DNA from: Planctomycetota bacterium
GTDB lineage: Bacteria > Planctomycetota > J058 > JAJDCQ01
Assembly: GCA_029260755.1 (NCBI GenBank)
Contig: JAJDCQ010000265.1
Coordinates: 1-38,043, forward strand
Reading direction: 5' to 3'
DNA: 38,043 bases
The notes under the pieces were generated by a model that saw only the letters and a list, made by a program, of their open reading frames with translations, was not told the DNA's origin and made no database searches. A program made the position numbers and the translations under genes. Positions within the stretch are counted from its first letter, which is position 1, and each line of letters begins with the position of its first letter. This document shows, piece by piece, positions 26,576 to 35,500 of the stretch.

Positions 26576-26619
26576 AAGGATCTTTCAGCGGGCGCGGCCG
26601 GATTGAAAGGAACTTTCAG
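26576..26619. promoter_or_regulatory. paired direct repeats AAGGA(T/A)CTTTCAG, three helical turns apart
   Basis: AAGGATCTTTCAG at 26576-26588 and AAGGAACTTTCAG at 26607-26619 differ at one base and start 31 bp apart, close to three turns of DNA. The second copy is also part of the inverted repeat TGAAAG-GAA-CTTTCA (26604-26618). Two near-identical AT-rich 13-mers in such GC-rich DNA, on the same helix face and upstream of kinase F, look like binding sites for a regulator. Confidence 0.45.
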
Positions 26620-26751
26620 ATATCCCGTGCCCCTTCCTTAGAGGCGTCTGTCGTCGATGCGTCCAATGGGGAATCGATGATGAGAATCAGCTTCGGGCGG
26701 GTTCCTGGAACAGATCTCGCGCAACGGCAGTGAACCCGGACGTCGGCAACT

Positions 26752-26832
26752 CGCAATCCGAGTCATCCGCGTCATCAGCGGTTCCACTCGCTTTACGGCC
26801 GACGAACGAAACCGCGGATGACGCGGATTGCG
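26752..26832. repeat. imperfect inverted repeat, dispersed-repeat type
   Basis: The left arm (26752-26783) contains CGCAATCCG, CGTCATC and GCGGTT; the right arm (26810-26832) is the complement, AACCGCGGATGACGCGG followed by ATTGCG. The left arm carries about nine extra bases (AGTCATCCG), apparently a local duplication. Intergenic sequences of the type 'AATCCGCGTCATCCGCGG' are a known kind of repeat in various large genomes. Copies elsewhere in this genome would confirm it. Confidence 0.55.
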
Positions 26833-26980
26833 CGGACTCTCCGGTCGAGAACCCCGAGGGATGATCGTCTCGTGTTCGGTAGCCCCCGAGGGCCTGAACG
26901 CCGCAGGGTGGGAACTCTCGCCGGCCCTCGCGCGTTCACAGAGCTCGCATGGGGTCGTGCACCTCTCAGGGGGAATCGGG

Positions 26981-29900
26981 ATGCAGCGCAGAACCATCGT
27001 CGCGGCGATCGCCATCGCCGCGCTCTCTTCCATCGTCGCCGGCGCGATCGCCGGCGCCGCGCCGGACGTTGCCGACGAGCTCTGGAAGCAGGCGAGCGAG
27101 CACGAGCAAGCCGACGAGCTCGACGAGGCGCGCCGCCTCTGGACGAAGCTCGCCGACGATCATCCCGAGAGCGAGTGGGCGCCGTTCGCGCTGCTGAACC
27201 TCGCACGCCCCGAGTCGGAGGGCGACGCCGAACGGGCGGCCGCGAAGGCCGCGATCGTCCGCCTGATCGAGACCTACCCGGATCACGAGCTCGTCCTCGA
27301 TGGATCGATCACCCAGCGCGTCCACGGCCACGACGGCTGGCCAGCGCTCGTGACGCGGAACGCGACGACCGTGCCCCCGTGGGTGCCCGCAGGCTCGCCG
27401 AGCCTGCGAGTCTCGCGCGGGGGTCCGCCGGCCGAGTTCCGGATCTACCGCGTCTCGAACGAGGCCTACCTCGACGCGATCGGCGGAATCGAGGGGATCC
27501 TCCGCGACGCCCGGTCGCCGATCCTGGCCGTGCCGCGCGCGGCCTGGAAGGAGGTCAGCCGTCGGAAGATGCACTCCAGCGGCGAAGGCTCGTACTCGAT
27601 CCCGCTCGTCGATCGGAAGCCCGGCCTCTTCATCCTCGAGGAGCGCGGCGACGGCCTCCGCGCCTACGGCTCGTTCACGATCACGGCCACGACGACCGTC
27701 GTGAAGACCACGGGCCGCGACGTCCTCGTCTGGGTCGCCGACCCCGAGACCGGCGCGCCGGTCGCCGGCGCGAACGTCACCCTCCTCTCAGAGCAGGAAA
27801 ACGAGGACGACGACGAGGAAGACGACGCGGACGACGAGCCGACGATCGTCCGCCACGGGCCGGTCGCGACCGATGCCGCCGGCCTCGCCCGCTTCGAGCG
27901 GTCCGAGGGCGAGCTCGCCGTCGTCGTCGAGCGCGGCGAGGAGATCCACTGGGTCCGCACGTGGGGCGATGTCGTCGGCGAGCAGGGCAAGCTCGTCCAC
28001 GTGACGACCGACCGCCCGATCTACCGACCCGCGCAGACCGTCCACTGGAAGGCGGTCCGCCGGGACGAGACCGACGCGGGCGGCCTCCGCCGCCCGGCCG
28101 CGGGCGAGACGGTCGGCGTCGAGATCCGCGACCCGCGCGGGCGCACCCTCGCCTCGAGCGAGCACCCCTGGAACGAGGCCGGCTCGATCTCGGGCAGCTT
28201 CACGCTGACACCCGAGCCGGCGCTCGGCGACTACAACGTCGTCGTGAAGGTCGACCGCCCCGCGAACGAGTGGGACGGCTTCGGCTTCTGGTTCGACGAC
28301 GAGGAGGACGAGCACGTCTACTGGTCGGGCTCCTTCACCGTCGCGGCCTACCGCAAGCCGCAGAGCAAGGTCTCCGTCGAGCTCGTCGCGACCGAGCCCG
28401 TCCTCGGCGCCGAGGTCCGCGCCCGCGTCCGCGCCGATTACTACCACGGCGGCCCGGTCACCGACGCGAGGGTCGAGTACACCGTCCTCGAGCTCTACGA
28501 GGAGGACTACGGATGGTGGGGCGGGTTCGGCGCTGCGCGGCCTCCGTTCCGCCCGGCGAAGCCCATCGTCGATCCTCACGCCTGGTTCCACGAGGGCCGC
28601 GAGAGCCCCTGGGACGACTGGTGGTACGACGACTGGGGCCAGGAGGAGAGCGAGATCAAGCACGGCGAGGGCCAGCTCGACGCCGACGGCGTCTTCGAGA
28701 TCACCTTCCCGACCGCCGCGGGCGAGGATGCGCGCGACTACCTCGTCCAGGTCTACGTGACCGACGAGAGCCGCCTCGAGGTCGAGGGCGAGGCGACGAT
28801 CACCCTGCTGCCGGCGGCCGTGAAGCTCGCCGTCGGCACCGACCGGATGTTCGTCGGGGCGGGCGAGACCGTCGACGCGACCGCGATCGTCACCGACGGC
28901 CAGGGCGACCCGATCGCCGGCCGTGAGGTCGAGGTCGTCGCGTTCATGGCCCGCGACCCGCACGCCGCCCAGATCGAGCTCGAGTCGTTCTTCCGCGGGA
29001 CCGCGACGAGCGACGCGGAAGGCGAGATCCACGTCCCGGTCGCGGTGCCCGAGTCCGGACGCCTCCGGCTGCTCGCCCGAGCCAAGGACGGCGGGGGACG
29101 TCGCGTCGAGGCGCGGGCCGACCTGTGGGTGGCCGGACCGGCCACCCTGCCCGACGTCGACGACGACGAGGAGCTCGCCCTCGCGGTCATCTCCGATCGC
29201 CTCGCCTACGCCGTCGGCGAGGAGGCGAAGCTGATGGTGCGCACGACCCGCGTGCCGCTGCGCGCGCTCCTGACCGTCGAGGGCGACGGCATCCGGGAAG
29301 CGCGGATGGTCGAGATCACCGAGCGCTGCTCGGTGATCTCCGTTCCGCTCCCGGTCCGGTTCGCCCCGAACGTGGCGATCCGGCTGACGGCGTTCGAGGG
29401 CGGCGAGGGGGCGAGCGACGGCGCGCCGATCGTCGTCGTCCCGACCGACCGGTTCCTCGACGTCGCCGTCGCGGCCGACGCGCCGAGCTACGGCCCCCGT
29501 CAGAAGGCGAAGATCACCGTCGAGACGCTCCGCGACGGAATCCCGGTCGACGCCGAGGTCGAGCTCGCGATCGTCGATGAGAAGATCTTCGACCTCGTCG
29601 ACGAGGATGACGCCGAGGCGACCGACCCGCGGATCTTCTTCCACCGCCTGCGCCAGGACCGGAGCGAGACGGCCAGCCTCACCGGCGCCATCTCCTACTC
29701 GGGTGACGGTGGGGGCGGCGGCGCCGGAGCCGGCGGCGTCCTGATGTTCGATGATGAGGAGGAGGGAGGCGGCAGCTCCGGCGGCATGCTCACCTTCGGC
29801 GCCGACGACGGCGCCGGCGAGGCCGAGCACGTCGAGATGGGGAACAAGCCGACCGAGACGCGGCGCCTCTTCCCCGACACCCTCCACTGGGTCGCCCACG

Positions 29901-31933
29901 CCCGGACCGGCTCCGACGGCCGGGTCGAGATCGACGTCGAGACGCCCGACTCGCTCACCCGCTGGCGGGTGATCGCGCGGGTCATCGCCGGCGACGACGG
30001 CTTCGGCGGCGCGACCTCCGAGATGCTCACCCGGAAGGACGTCGTGGCGCGCGTCGCCGCGCCGCGCTTCCTCGTCGCCGGCGACGAGACGACGATCGCG
30101 ACGATCATCCACAACGACGCCGACCGCGACGCCGACTTCACCGTCGCGGCGAAGGTCGCCGGGATCGCCGTCGTGGGCGACCTCGAGCGGAAGATCCGCG
30201 TGGCGAAGGGCGGCAAGGAGCGGATCGACTGGAAGGTCACCGCCCCGAACGCGCCCGGCGCCGCGAGCTTCGCGGTCGAGGCGCTCTCGAGCGTCGAGAG
30301 CGACGCGATGGAGATCGACCTTCCGGTCCGGCGCTTCGGGATGGAGACGGTGCTGACCGCGCGCGGCGAGGTCGGCTCGGGGACGTCGTGGGTCGGCGAG
30401 CTCACCCTGCCCGAGGCGTCCGAGGACGCCGTCATCGAGCTGAGCGTGGCGCGGAGCGAGGCGGCCGTGATCGAGCAGGCGCTGCCCTGGCTCGCCGGCT
30501 ACCCCTACGGCTGCGTCGAGCAGACGATGTCGCGCTTCCTCCCCACGGTGGTCGCCTCGGGCGCGATGCGGCGCCTCGGCGTCCCCAACGCCACCCTCGA
30601 GGAGGAGCTGCCGCACATGGTCGCGGCCGGCCTCGCGCGGCTCTACCACTTCCAGCACGGCGACGGCGGCTGGGGCTGGTGGACGAACGACGAGACCGAC
30701 CCCGAGATGACCGCCTACGTGATGGCCGGGCTGGTCACCGCGAAGGAGGCTGGCTATCCCGTCGACGAGCGGGTGCTCGCGTCCGGCTACGACGCGCTCC
30801 TCGACCTCGAAACGACGCCGTTCGTGATCTACGCCATCTCTCGGGCCGCCCCGATCGTGCGCGCCCTCCGGGAGGCGCGTCGCGCGCGAAGAGGCGACGA
30901 CGAGGATGGCCTCGAGTTCGACGAGGAGGTCGACGTCGTGGTCGACGAGCTCATCGCCGATGTCGATCTCTCCGAGATCGAGGATGAGGTCGCGCGGACC
31001 GAGGCGACGGCGTATCTCGTCCTGGCCGGCGCCGCCGGCCTGGCCGACGGACTCCGCGCGCCCGGCGCCGACGACGAGCCAGGCGAGGCCGGTCACCACG
31101 AGGTCCGGGCGGCGGCGCTCGTCCTCCGAGCGCTCCATCGGGTCCGCACCCCGGACGGCGGCGAGGACCCGAGGATCGGCGCGACGAAGCGCTGGCTCCT
31201 CGGCCAGCGCCGCGGCGCGATCTGGCACTCGACCCTCGACACGGCCCATGCCGTCTATGCCCTCGCCGAGGTCGCCACCGACGCGCGCCCGCCTCTGTGC
31301 ACGATCGAGGTGAACGGTCGGCCGATCCCGCTCGAGCGCGCGTTCGCGCCGGGACGGTTCCGGATAGACGCCGACGCGCTCCACGCCGGGAAGAACCGGG
31401 TGAAGGTGAGCGTCCCCGCCGGCGGCGGCACCCATCACGTCGGCGCGGCTCTCCGCTACTTCGGCACCGACGACGATCCCGAGCCGGTCGCCGGCGAGCT
31501 CGCGATCGCGCGTCGCCTCGAGCGGCTCCGGAAGGGGATGGACCCCGCCGACGACGAGTCGTGGGAGGCGCTCGCCACGCCCGCCGCCGTCCTGATCGGG
31601 GACGAGCTCCGGTTCGTCATCACGGTCGAGAACCGGGCCGACGGCGAGCTCGAGTACCTCATGATCGAGGCGCCGATCCCCGCGGGGACCGAGGCGATCG
31701 ACGACCCCGAGTGGGACCCGTGGGACTCGTGGTACGTGCGGCGCGAGCTGCGCGACGACCGCGTCTGCGCCGCCGTCCGCTACCTCGGCGGCGAGGAGCG
31801 GCTCACGTTCCGGATCCGCCCGACCGCGCCCGGCGTCTACCGGGTGCCGTCGGCGAGGATCTTCGACATGTACGCGCCCGACCGCACCGCGACCTCGAGG
31901 GCGCTGAAGGTCGTCGTCCTCGACCGGGACTAG
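26981..31933 (+). CDS. alpha-2-macroglobulin-family protein with intact thioester motif
   Basis: 1650 residues. AGGGGGA at 26968-26974 and a signal peptide (Met-Gln-Arg-Arg then a hydrophobic run to about residue 26) fix the start at 26981. The longer open frame upstream is not coding-like. No lipobox is present, so the mature protein is periplasmic or secreted. A TPR-like helical pair follows the signal. The macroglobulin-type domains include 'TDRPIYRPAQTVHWKA' near residue 345. A Gly- and Asp/Glu-rich low-complexity stretch (about 905-960) lies where the protease bait region is expected. The thioester motif GCVEQ has its cysteine at about 1178, inside the helical thioester domain; the receptor-like C-terminus is complete. 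Such proteins trap proteases that attack the cell. The usual bacterial partner, penicillin-binding protein 1C, is not encoded here. Two acidic runs (about 270-290 and in the bait) are unusual. Confidence 0.94.
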   Translation: MQRRTIVAAIAIAALSSIVAGAIAGAAPDVADELWKQASEHEQADELDEARRLWTKLADDHPESEWAPFALLNLARPESEGDAERAAAKAAIVRLIETYPDHELVLDGSITQRVHGHDGWPALVTRNATTVPPWVPAGSPSLRVSRGGPPAEFRIYRVSNEAYLDAIGGIEGILRDARSPILAVPRAAWKEVSRRKMHSSGEGSYSIPLVDRKPGLFILEERGDGLRAYGSFTITATTTVVKTTGRDVLVWVADPETGAPVAGANVTLLSEQENEDDDEEDDADDEPTIVRHGPVATDAAGLARFERSEGELAVVVERGEEIHWVRTWGDVVGEQGKLVHVTTDRPIYRPAQTVHWKAVRRDETDAGGLRRPAAGETVGVEIRDPRGRTLASSEHPWNEAGSISGSFTLTPEPALGDYNVVVKVDRPANEWDGFGFWFDDEEDEHVYWSGSFTVAAYRKPQSKVSVELVATEPVLGAEVRARVRADYYHGGPVTDARVEYTVLELYEEDYGWWGGFGAARPPFRPAKPIVDPHAWFHEGRESPWDDWWYDDWGQEESEIKHGEGQLDADGVFEITFPTAAGEDARDYLVQVYVTDESRLEVEGEATITLLPAAVKLAVGTDRMFVGAGETVDATAIVTDGQGDPIAGREVEVVAFMARDPHAAQIELESFFRGTATSDAEGEIHVPVAVPESGRLRLLARAKDGGGRRVEARADLWVAGPATLPDVDDDEELALAVISDRLAYAVGEEAKLMVRTTRVPLRALLTVEGDGIREARMVEITERCSVISVPLPVRFAPNVAIRLTAFEGGEGASDGAPIVVVPTDRFLDVAVAADAPSYGPRQKAKITVETLRDGIPVDAEVELAIVDEKIFDLVDEDDAEATDPRIFFHRLRQDRSETASLTGAISYSGDGGGGGAGAGGVLMFDDEEEGGGSSGGMLTFGADDGAGEAEHVEMGNKPTETRRLFPDTLHWVAHARTGSDGRVEIDVETPDSLTRWRVIARVIAGDDGFGGATSEMLTRKDVVARVAAPRFLVAGDETTIATIIHNDADRDADFTVAAKVAGIAVVGDLERKIRVAKGGKERIDWKVTAPNAPGAASFAVEALSSVESDAMEIDLPVRRFGMETVLTARGEVGSGTSWVGELTLPEASEDAVIELSVARSEAAVIEQALPWLAGYPYGCVEQTMSRFLPTVVASGAMRRLGVPNATLEEELPHMVAAGLARLYHFQHGDGGWGWWTNDETDPEMTAYVMAGLVTAKEAGYPVDERVLASGYDALLDLETTPFVIYAISRAAPIVRALREARRARRGDDEDGLEFDEEVDVVVDELIADVDLSEIEDEVARTEATAYLVLAGAAGLADGLRAPGADDEPGEAGHHEVRAAALVLRALHRVRTPDGGEDPRIGATKRWLLGQRRGAIWHSTLDTAHAVYALAEVATDARPPLCTIEVNGRPIPLERAFAPGRFRIDADALHAGKNRVKVSVPAGGGTHHVGAALRYFGTDDDPEPVAGELAIARRLERLRKGMDPADDESWEALATPAAVLIGDELRFVITVENRADGELEYLMIEAPIPAGTEAIDDPEWDPWDSWYVRRELRDDRVCAAVRYLGGEERLTFRIRPTAPGVYRVPSARIFDMYAPDRTATSRALKVVVLDRD

Positions 31934-31951
31934 GCCGCCGCTTCGCGCCGT

Positions 31952-31982
31952 GCCCGCGCGCGTTCGACCGGTCGGCGCGGGC
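31952..31982. terminator. possible hairpin after the alpha-2-macroglobulin gene
   Basis: GCCCGCGC (31952-31959) pairs perfectly with GCGCGGGC (31975-31982), and the 15-base loop contains the palindrome CGACCGGTCG. It starts 18 bases past the stop codon. There is no T-tract, so termination is uncertain. Confidence 0.35.
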
Positions 31983-31996
31983 CGGGCCACGTCGCG

Positions 31997-32026
31997 TTGA
32001 CCGCCCGTCCTCGTCCTTGCTAGGCT
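31997..32026 (+). promoter_or_regulatory. promoter for the DUF4190-like membrane protein
   Basis: TTGACC (five of six) and TAGGCT (three of six, preceded by TGC as an extended -10) are 18 bases apart. The -10 ends 44 bases before the ATG at 32071. Confidence 0.5.
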
Positions 32027-32070
32027 CCCCGCCCGCCGGCCCGAAACCGCCCGGCGGGAGGGAGCCGATC

Positions 32071-32445
32071 ATGGCCGACGAGCACGACATCCCCGCGGAC
32101 GATCCGGACCGCGACATCGATCTGCCGACGAACACGATGGGGATCGTCTCCCTCGTCATCGGCATCATCTCGCTGGGCGGCGGCGTCCTCGGCTGCTGCT
32201 GCATCTTCTTCCTCGTGGTTCCGTTCTTCGGCGGGATCGCGGCGATGATCACCGGCTTCATCGGCTACGGAGCCGCGAGCCGCGGCGAGGTCAGCGGCGG
32301 GCCGGCGATCCCGATCGTCGGCATCGTGCTCGGCGTCCTCTCGCTCCTCTGGTCGATCGCCATGGTCCTGCTCGTCGTCGTGTTCCAGGTCGTCCAGGTC
32401 TCGCAGGGCAGCGGCGGCTTCGGCGGCTCGGGCAGCGGATTCTAG
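32071..32445 (+). CDS. small membrane protein, DUF4190-like
   Basis: 124 residues. GGAGGGAG at 32057-32064 precedes the ATG. After an acidic N-terminus of about 22 residues come hydrophobic segments at about 23-68, beginning 'MGIVSLVIGIISLGGG', and about 78-108, 'PIVGIVLGVLSLLWSI', the repeated glycine-rich pattern of DUF4190-type proteins. Three adjacent cysteines lie in the first segment. The tail is Gly/Ser/Phe-rich. Relatives are often found beside envelope or kinase genes, but their role is unknown. It has its own likely promoter and is followed 91 bp later by kinase G. Confidence 0.85.
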   Translation: MADEHDIPADDPDRDIDLPTNTMGIVSLVIGIISLGGGVLGCCCIFFLVVPFFGGIAAMITGFIGYGAASRGEVSGGPAIPIVGIVLGVLSLLWSIAMVLLVVVFQVVQVSQGSGGFGGSGSGF

Positions 32446-32469
32446 CTGCCCCGCGCCTCGCCCGGGCGG

Positions 32470-32499
32470 TTGAACGGGGCGGGCTGCCCGGTCGAGAAT
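32470..32499 (+). promoter_or_regulatory. candidate promoter for kinase G
   Basis: TTGAAC (32470-32475) and GAGAAT (32494-32499) are 18 bases apart; each matches four of six consensus positions. The -10 ends 37 bases before the GTG start. The 18-base spacing is the same as in the other two two-box plus-strand promoters reported here. Confidence 0.45.
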
Positions 32500-32536
32500 C
32501 TCTCCGGGGCGGCGTCCCGCCGCCCGGGAGACGCCC

Positions 32537-35500
32537 GTGCCCGGACCGCCGAGTCATCCCTCGTATCCCGGTCCCCCTCCGCCGCCCGGACCGCCGCGTC
32601 CCGGCGGAACGCCGTACCATCCGCCCGGACCGCTCCCTCCACCGCCACCGCCGCCGTCGCGGCCGCCATCGCATCCGGCGTCGCACCCGGCGTCGCACCC
32701 GGCGTCGCATCCCCCGGGGGCCGGCTCGGTCGCCGCGGGCGTCCAGATCGGCCGCTACCTCATCGAGGGCGAGCTCGGCCGTGGCGGCATGGGCGTCGTC
32801 CTCCGGGCGCGTGACCGCGAGCTCGGTCGGGCCGTCGCGATCAAGATGATCCGCGAGGTCGACGGGCTCGGCGCCGACGAGCTCCAGCGGTTCCAGCGCG
32901 AGGCGCAGGCGAACGCGCGGCTGCGCCACCCCAACATCGTCGCCCTCCACGAGGTCGGGAATCACGGCGGCCGGCCCTACCTCGTGATGGACCTCATCGA
33001 CGGGCGCCCGCTCCACCACGCGATCGACGAGGACAAGCCGACGCCCCGCCGGGTCGCCGCGATGATCCGCGAGGTCGCCCTCGCGCTCGAGCACGCCCAC
33101 GCGCAAGGCATCATCCACCGCGACGTGAAGCCAGCGAACGTCCTCGTCGACCGCGAGGGGCACTGCCACCTCATGGACTTCGGCCTCGCCCGGAGCTCGA
33201 TGGCCGGCGAGCAGCTCACGATGAGCGGCCAGCTCGTCGGAACGCCCGGCTACATGGCGCCCGAGCAGGCGGGCGGCGAGCGCGAGCAGCAGGGACCGCC
33301 GACCGACGTCTGGGCGATCGGCGCCGTCCTCTACCGCGCGCTCTGCGGGCGACCCCCGTTCGAGGGGCAGGACCTCGCCCCGATGATGAAGAAGATCCTC
33401 TTCGACGACCCGCCCGCCCCCCGCGACCTCGTCCCGACCGTTCACCCCGACCTCGAGACGATCGCCCTGCGCTGCCTCGAGAAGGAGCCCGAGGCCCGCT
33501 ACCCGACGGCGAAGGCGGTCGCGAGGGAGCTGAAGCGCTTCCTCGACGGCGAGGCGATCGAGGCGAGGCCGATCGGACGGAGGGAGAAGGCGCGGCGGTG
33601 GGTGCGGAGGAACCGCCTGGCGGCGGGGGCGTTGGGGCTGCTCGCGTCGCTCGCCCTGGTGGCCGCGGTCGCGTTTCCGCTCGCACTTCGCGACGCAGCC
33701 CGTCGAGCGGCCGCCGCTGAGGCGAACCGCGCGGAGGTCGCCCGCGCGCAGGCGACGGGGGCGGCCAGGGTTGCGCTCGCCAAGGCAGAGAGTCGTCTTC
33801 TCGAGCTCGAAAGGACCGAGAGCGGCACGCCCGAGGAGCGCCTCGACGCGATCGTCGCCGCGGGCCTCGAGCTCCTGCAGCGCGCACAGACGGTCGTCAC
33901 CCTCGCCCGCCCGGGAGAGGAGCGCCAGAAAGCGCGGAGCGAGCTCGCGACCCACGCTCTCGCCTTCGGCGAGCTTGCCCTCGCTCAGGGCCAGTGGGGT
34001 GTCTCCGCGAGCGCGTTCGAACTGGCCGACGCGCCCGACAAGCTGATTGAGGTCAAAGAGCGGCACGCCGCCGAGCTGCGCGGCCACGCCCAGCTCATCA
34101 CAAACGAGCTCGATCGGGCGCGACAGGACCCACTCTTCGACCGAAGCTCCCACGATGACGTCGTCTTCGCGATCCTCGAGTTCCGCGAGTCGCAGACGAT
34201 CGACCTGGTTGCTCGGGCGCTCGACGAGGTAGCCAGCGCCCTTCGCGACGTCATCGCCGCGGCATACTGCGGTGTGACCGAGCGGACCGACTTCGAGCGT
34301 CGAGCGGACTCCGAGCCCGTCCACGTCGAGGGCTTGGACCCGAAGTCAGTTCGAGAGTGGATGGACGCAAAGGAGAGAGACGTCTCTGCCGTCACGCCCA
34401 GGGCGATAGTCGATGCTCGCAGTCATCTGCTCGCTCGCGCCGCGGGACTCCGGCGTTGGTCCAGCGACCGGGACACGCGGGAGTATCGGCACATCCTCCA
34501 GTTCGTTCTCTCGGATCGCCAAGACCGCGAGATTCCCACTGGGATGTTCCAGGTCGCGGGCGTCTGCCTGAAGGTGCTCCAGCGGTTCAGGGATGTCGGC
34601 CCCGAGGCGCTGCGAGTCATCCGCCGCTACGTGCTCTGGGACCGCGACGCAGACCGAGTCGCCCTCGCCGCAGCGACTCTCGCCATCTGCGCCCCGAACT
34701 CCGCCGAGGTCGAGACCTTCCTTCGGCAGAGCTGGCCCCCGAAGTCGTCCTCCGGCCCGATCTGGAGACGCGTATGCTCGATCCTCGAGCTCTCTCTCCC
34801 GACGCTCGAACGGTCGAAGGTCGCCGTCGAGTTGGAGAGATTGGCGAAAGCGCGCGCGTCCGTGAATCGACTCGACGAAGCGATCGCCAGCCTCGACGAC
34901 GCGATTCAGGTGTCGCCTTACGATGCTCAGCTGTGGGGACTTCGCGGACTGTACCTCGGCCGCCTCGAACGCCTCGGAGCAGCGCTGGCCGATCACTCCC
35001 GCGCGACCCATCTGACCCCGGGAGACGCGATCGCCTGGCTCCGACGCGGGCGCATTCTGCAGAAGCTCGGCCGTCTGCGTGAGGCAATCGATGACTACAG
35101 CCGGGGACTCGCCCTGGCCCCGTTGAACGCCGACGGTTGGAGGTACCGTGGTGAGACGAGGTGGAAGCTCGAAGACCTCGAAGGGGCACTCCACGACCTG
35201 ACGCGGGCGACCCACCATCGGGATGACTACATCGAAGCGTGGATGATCCGGGGCCGCGTCGAAGCAGAGCTCCTACGCTCGGCGGAAGCGACGCAGAGTT
35301 TCACCCGTGCGATCGAGCTTCGGCCTCAGATCGCCGACCCCTGGTTTCGGCGAGGCCTCGCCCTTCTCTACCAGGATCAAGACGAGCAGTCTCTAGCGGA
35401 TCTCGGAAGGGCGATCGAGCTCGAGCCCGACAACGCCGACTTTCTCTGGGCACGCTCGCGAGCCCACGCGCGACTTGGTCTCGAGAGCCTTGAAAAGGCG

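Larger units (their letters stand above)
26462..26980. other. 519-bp intergenic region, repeat-rich and less GC-rich than its surroundings
   Basis: This is the only stretch over 300 bases without a gene. It separates divergent kinase F and the alpha-2-macroglobulin gene and must hold both promoters. It contains a GC-rich palindrome (26515-26527), a pair of AAGGA(T/A)CTTTCAG direct repeats (26576-26619) and a larger inverted repeat (26752-26832). Small open frames on both strands have neither ribosome-binding sites nor protein-like composition. The two flanking genes share a leader motif, TCAGGGG(G)AATCGG, just before their start codons. I found no convincing sigma70 promoter, riboswitch or small RNA. 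Confidence 0.7.

Noticed and set aside
22895..26641. A 1248-codon plus-strand frame opposite kinase F
   Set aside because: Antisense shadow; kinase F has zinc ribbon, kinase motifs and membrane helices in its own frame.
26638..27033. A 131-codon minus-strand frame in the long intergenic region
   Set aside because: Overlaps the alpha-2-macroglobulin signal peptide, crosses the inverted repeat, and has no ribosome-binding site or family resemblance.
27788..31990. A 1400-codon open frame antisense to the alpha-2-macroglobulin gene
   Set aside because: It mirrors the codon pattern of the real gene, shows no recognisable motif, and lacks a ribosome-binding site. The plus-strand frame has signal peptide, thioester and domain order.
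32291..34324. A 677-codon minus-strand frame opposite kinase G
   Set aside because: Antisense shadow with low-complexity Arg-rich ends.
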